The position numbers and the translations under genes are program-made. DNA of 5,708 nt from Dehalococcoidia bacterium (GTDB lineage Bacteria > Chloroflexota > Dehalococcoidia > GIF9 > AB-539-J10): contig JAUWOB010000069.1 in assembly GCA_030612345.1 (NCBI GenBank), positions 1-5,708 of the forward strand, read 5' to 3'. Under the pieces are notes generated by a model that was not told the DNA's origin, made no database searches, and was given only the letters and a program-made list of their open reading frames with translations. Below are positions 5,027 through 5,708 of this stretch, piece after piece (the first letter of the stretch is position 1; every line of letters starts with the position of its first letter).

Positions 5027-5194
5027 ATGAGTGGAATTCGGCGCGGGGCAAAGTCCCACCGTCATCTTCCATGCCGGGGAGAGATGGCACAGCGGAAAGC
5101 TCAAAGAAGCGACAGACGACGGCACCATTGCGAGCAAGACCAGAAAGCAAACAATAAGCTAGTGATTATGGTGATACCCGACAGGCATACCTGA
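5027..5194 (+). CDS. possible small basic protein, 55 aa (doubtful)
   Basis: An open frame starts at ATG 5027, 8-9 nt after AAAGG (5013-5017); an in-frame ATG at 5018 is too close to that site. The 55-residue product is very rich in Arg, Lys, His and Gln (for example HRHLPCRGEMAQRKAQRSD and RRRHHCEQDQK), with two cysteines, and ends with LVIMVIPDRHT. I recognise no family. The basic composition would fit nucleic-acid binding and the location between a zinc-ribbon and an RRM gene, but Arg-rich frames also arise by chance in GC-rich non-coding DNA. The rest of 4934-5250 shows only a 5-bp GC stem (CGCCG 5197-5201 with CGGCG 5212-5216) before the next gene. Confidence 0.22.
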   Translation: MSGIRRGAKSHRHLPCRGEMAQRKAQRSDRRRHHCEQDQKANNKLVIMVIPDRHT

Positions 5195-5250
5195 TACGCC
5201 GGTCAGAATGGCGGCGAAAAATCACGAGATCAAACGAAAGGAGCACAAGT

Positions 5251-5568
5251 ATGAAGATTTATGTGGGTAACCTACCCGATGGGGTAACCGAGGAGGAACT
5301 ACGTCAGGAATTCGGGGCTTTTGGAGGAGTGACATCTGTAAGCATTGTAACGGATAAATACAGCGGCCAATCCAGGGGATTTGGGTTTGTTGAAATGGCA
5401 GTAGTATCTGAAGGCCAGGCTGCAATTGCTGGCCTAAACGGGAAGGCACTGAGGGATCAGACGCTTACTGTTAACGCGGCCCGCCCTCCCTCTCAAAGCA
5501 GGGGCCACGGGACTTACGGTGACAAAAGAGGCAGCCGGTCTAGCGGTGGAAGACAGCGAAGATACTAG
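5251..5568 (+). CDS. RRM-type RNA-binding protein with Gly/Arg-rich tail
   Basis: A 105-residue single-RRM protein. AAAGGAG at 5237-5243 lies 7 nt before ATG and supports the start. Residues 2-78 form one RNA recognition motif: RNP2 is IYVGNL (3-8), and RNP1 is RGFGFVEM (42-49), with aromatic F44 and F46 placed to stack on RNA bases; the last RNP1 position is Met rather than the usual Phe or Tyr. LPDGVTEEELRQEFGAFGGV (8-27) is the first helix region and NGKALRDQTLTVNAARP (63-79) the last strand. Residues 80-105 are a disordered Ser, Gly and Arg-rich tail (GSRSSGGRQRRY). Length and layout match bacterial and cyanobacterial Rbp-type proteins, cytoplasmic binders of single-stranded RNA often linked to cold or stress. 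No promoter is evident close upstream. Confidence 0.96.
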   Translation: MKIYVGNLPDGVTEEELRQEFGAFGGVTSVSIVTDKYSGQSRGFGFVEMAVVSEGQAAIAGLNGKALRDQTLTVNAARPPSQSRGHGTYGDKRGSRSSGGRQRRY

Positions 5569-5708
5569 GCAAACTGCCTGCTTGAGCCGCTAGCATCAAG
5601 GGCAGATAACTGAAGAACCGGGTTGACACTGTTGTCCAGGCCTTGCCCCTTTCAGATGAAGCCGGGGCGACAATTCCCAAGAAGGGCAATAGTGATTTGT
5701 CGAGCAAT
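5569..5708. other. non-coding end of the window
   Basis: No gene is recognisable. Two weak stems are present: AGGCA/TGCCT (5567-5571 with 5575-5579), starting at the RRM stop codon, and CTTGA/TCAAG (5581-5585 with 5596-5600). Neither has a T-tract. TTGACA at 5623-5628 has no -10 partner at the right distance. A - strand frame open to the window edge (5540-5707) shows no known domain. Confidence 0.4.

Noticed and set aside
4632..5150. 172-codon - strand frame
   Set aside because: Lies opposite the zinc-ribbon gene and the hairpin, with no recognisable motif; a shadow frame.
4939..5157. 72-codon + frame starting at GTG
   Set aside because: No RBS, no domain, Ser/Arg-rich composition; less plausible than the 5027 frame.
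5623..5651. TTGACA at 5623-5628 as a promoter for a gene beyond the window
   Set aside because: The -10 position is CCCCTT-like, with no match.
5540..5707. - strand frame open to the right edge, 55 codons
   Set aside because: No known domain, overlaps the RRM gene end, and cannot be judged without sequence beyond the window.

Overview
The window reads as chromosomal DNA from an uncultured or little-studied bacterium, most likely a Chloroflexota lineage near Dehalococcoidia. This placement is an inference. It rests on a UPF0200-type P-loop kinase (a mainly archaeal family, as I recall it) paired with dCMP deaminase, small CxxC zinc-ribbon and RRM proteins with strong Shine-Dalgarno sites, an rRNA locus where 23S is not followed by 5S, and a short repeat of the CCCTGAG...CGAAGGG type. 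All recognisable genes lie on the + strand. No mobile element, CRISPR array or phage gene is visible.

Bases 1-311 are the end of a stable-RNA transcription unit: the 3' end of 23S rRNA, an initiator tRNA-fMet with encoded CCA, and an intrinsic terminator. No 5S gene lies between 23S and the terminator. Bases 312-633 hold no intact gene, but they contain what looks like the broken N-terminus of a NarL/LuxR-type response regulator receiver domain.

Bases 634-1275 carry two small proteins: a cysteine-free relative of the IscA/HesB fold and a PRC-barrel/DUF2171-like protein. A nested inverted-repeat structure lies between them. Bases 1398-2948 encode the largest protein, a 516-residue B12-binding radical SAM enzyme of the HpnP-like, DUF4070-containing group. 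It stands alone, so its substrate is unknown.

Bases 3163-4184 are a two-gene operon with an ATGA overlap: the UPF0200-type kinase and a dCMP deaminase. It ends at a short terminator whose stem overlaps the last stop codon. The pairing points to deoxynucleotide metabolism.

Bases 4204-4434 are non-coding and rich in short inverted repeats. A fairly good sigma70-type promoter at 4435-4463 then leads, through a leader of about 107 nt with a direct repeat, into a 99-residue protein with two CxxC zinc ribbons. A strong two-part hairpin follows, then a doubtful small basic ORF, then a glycine-rich RRM RNA-binding protein. The final 140 bases hold nothing recognisable.

I see no clear new multi-gene system. 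The best leads are the kinase-deaminase pair, the orphan radical SAM enzyme, and the two small nucleic-acid-type proteins with structured leaders and spacers.
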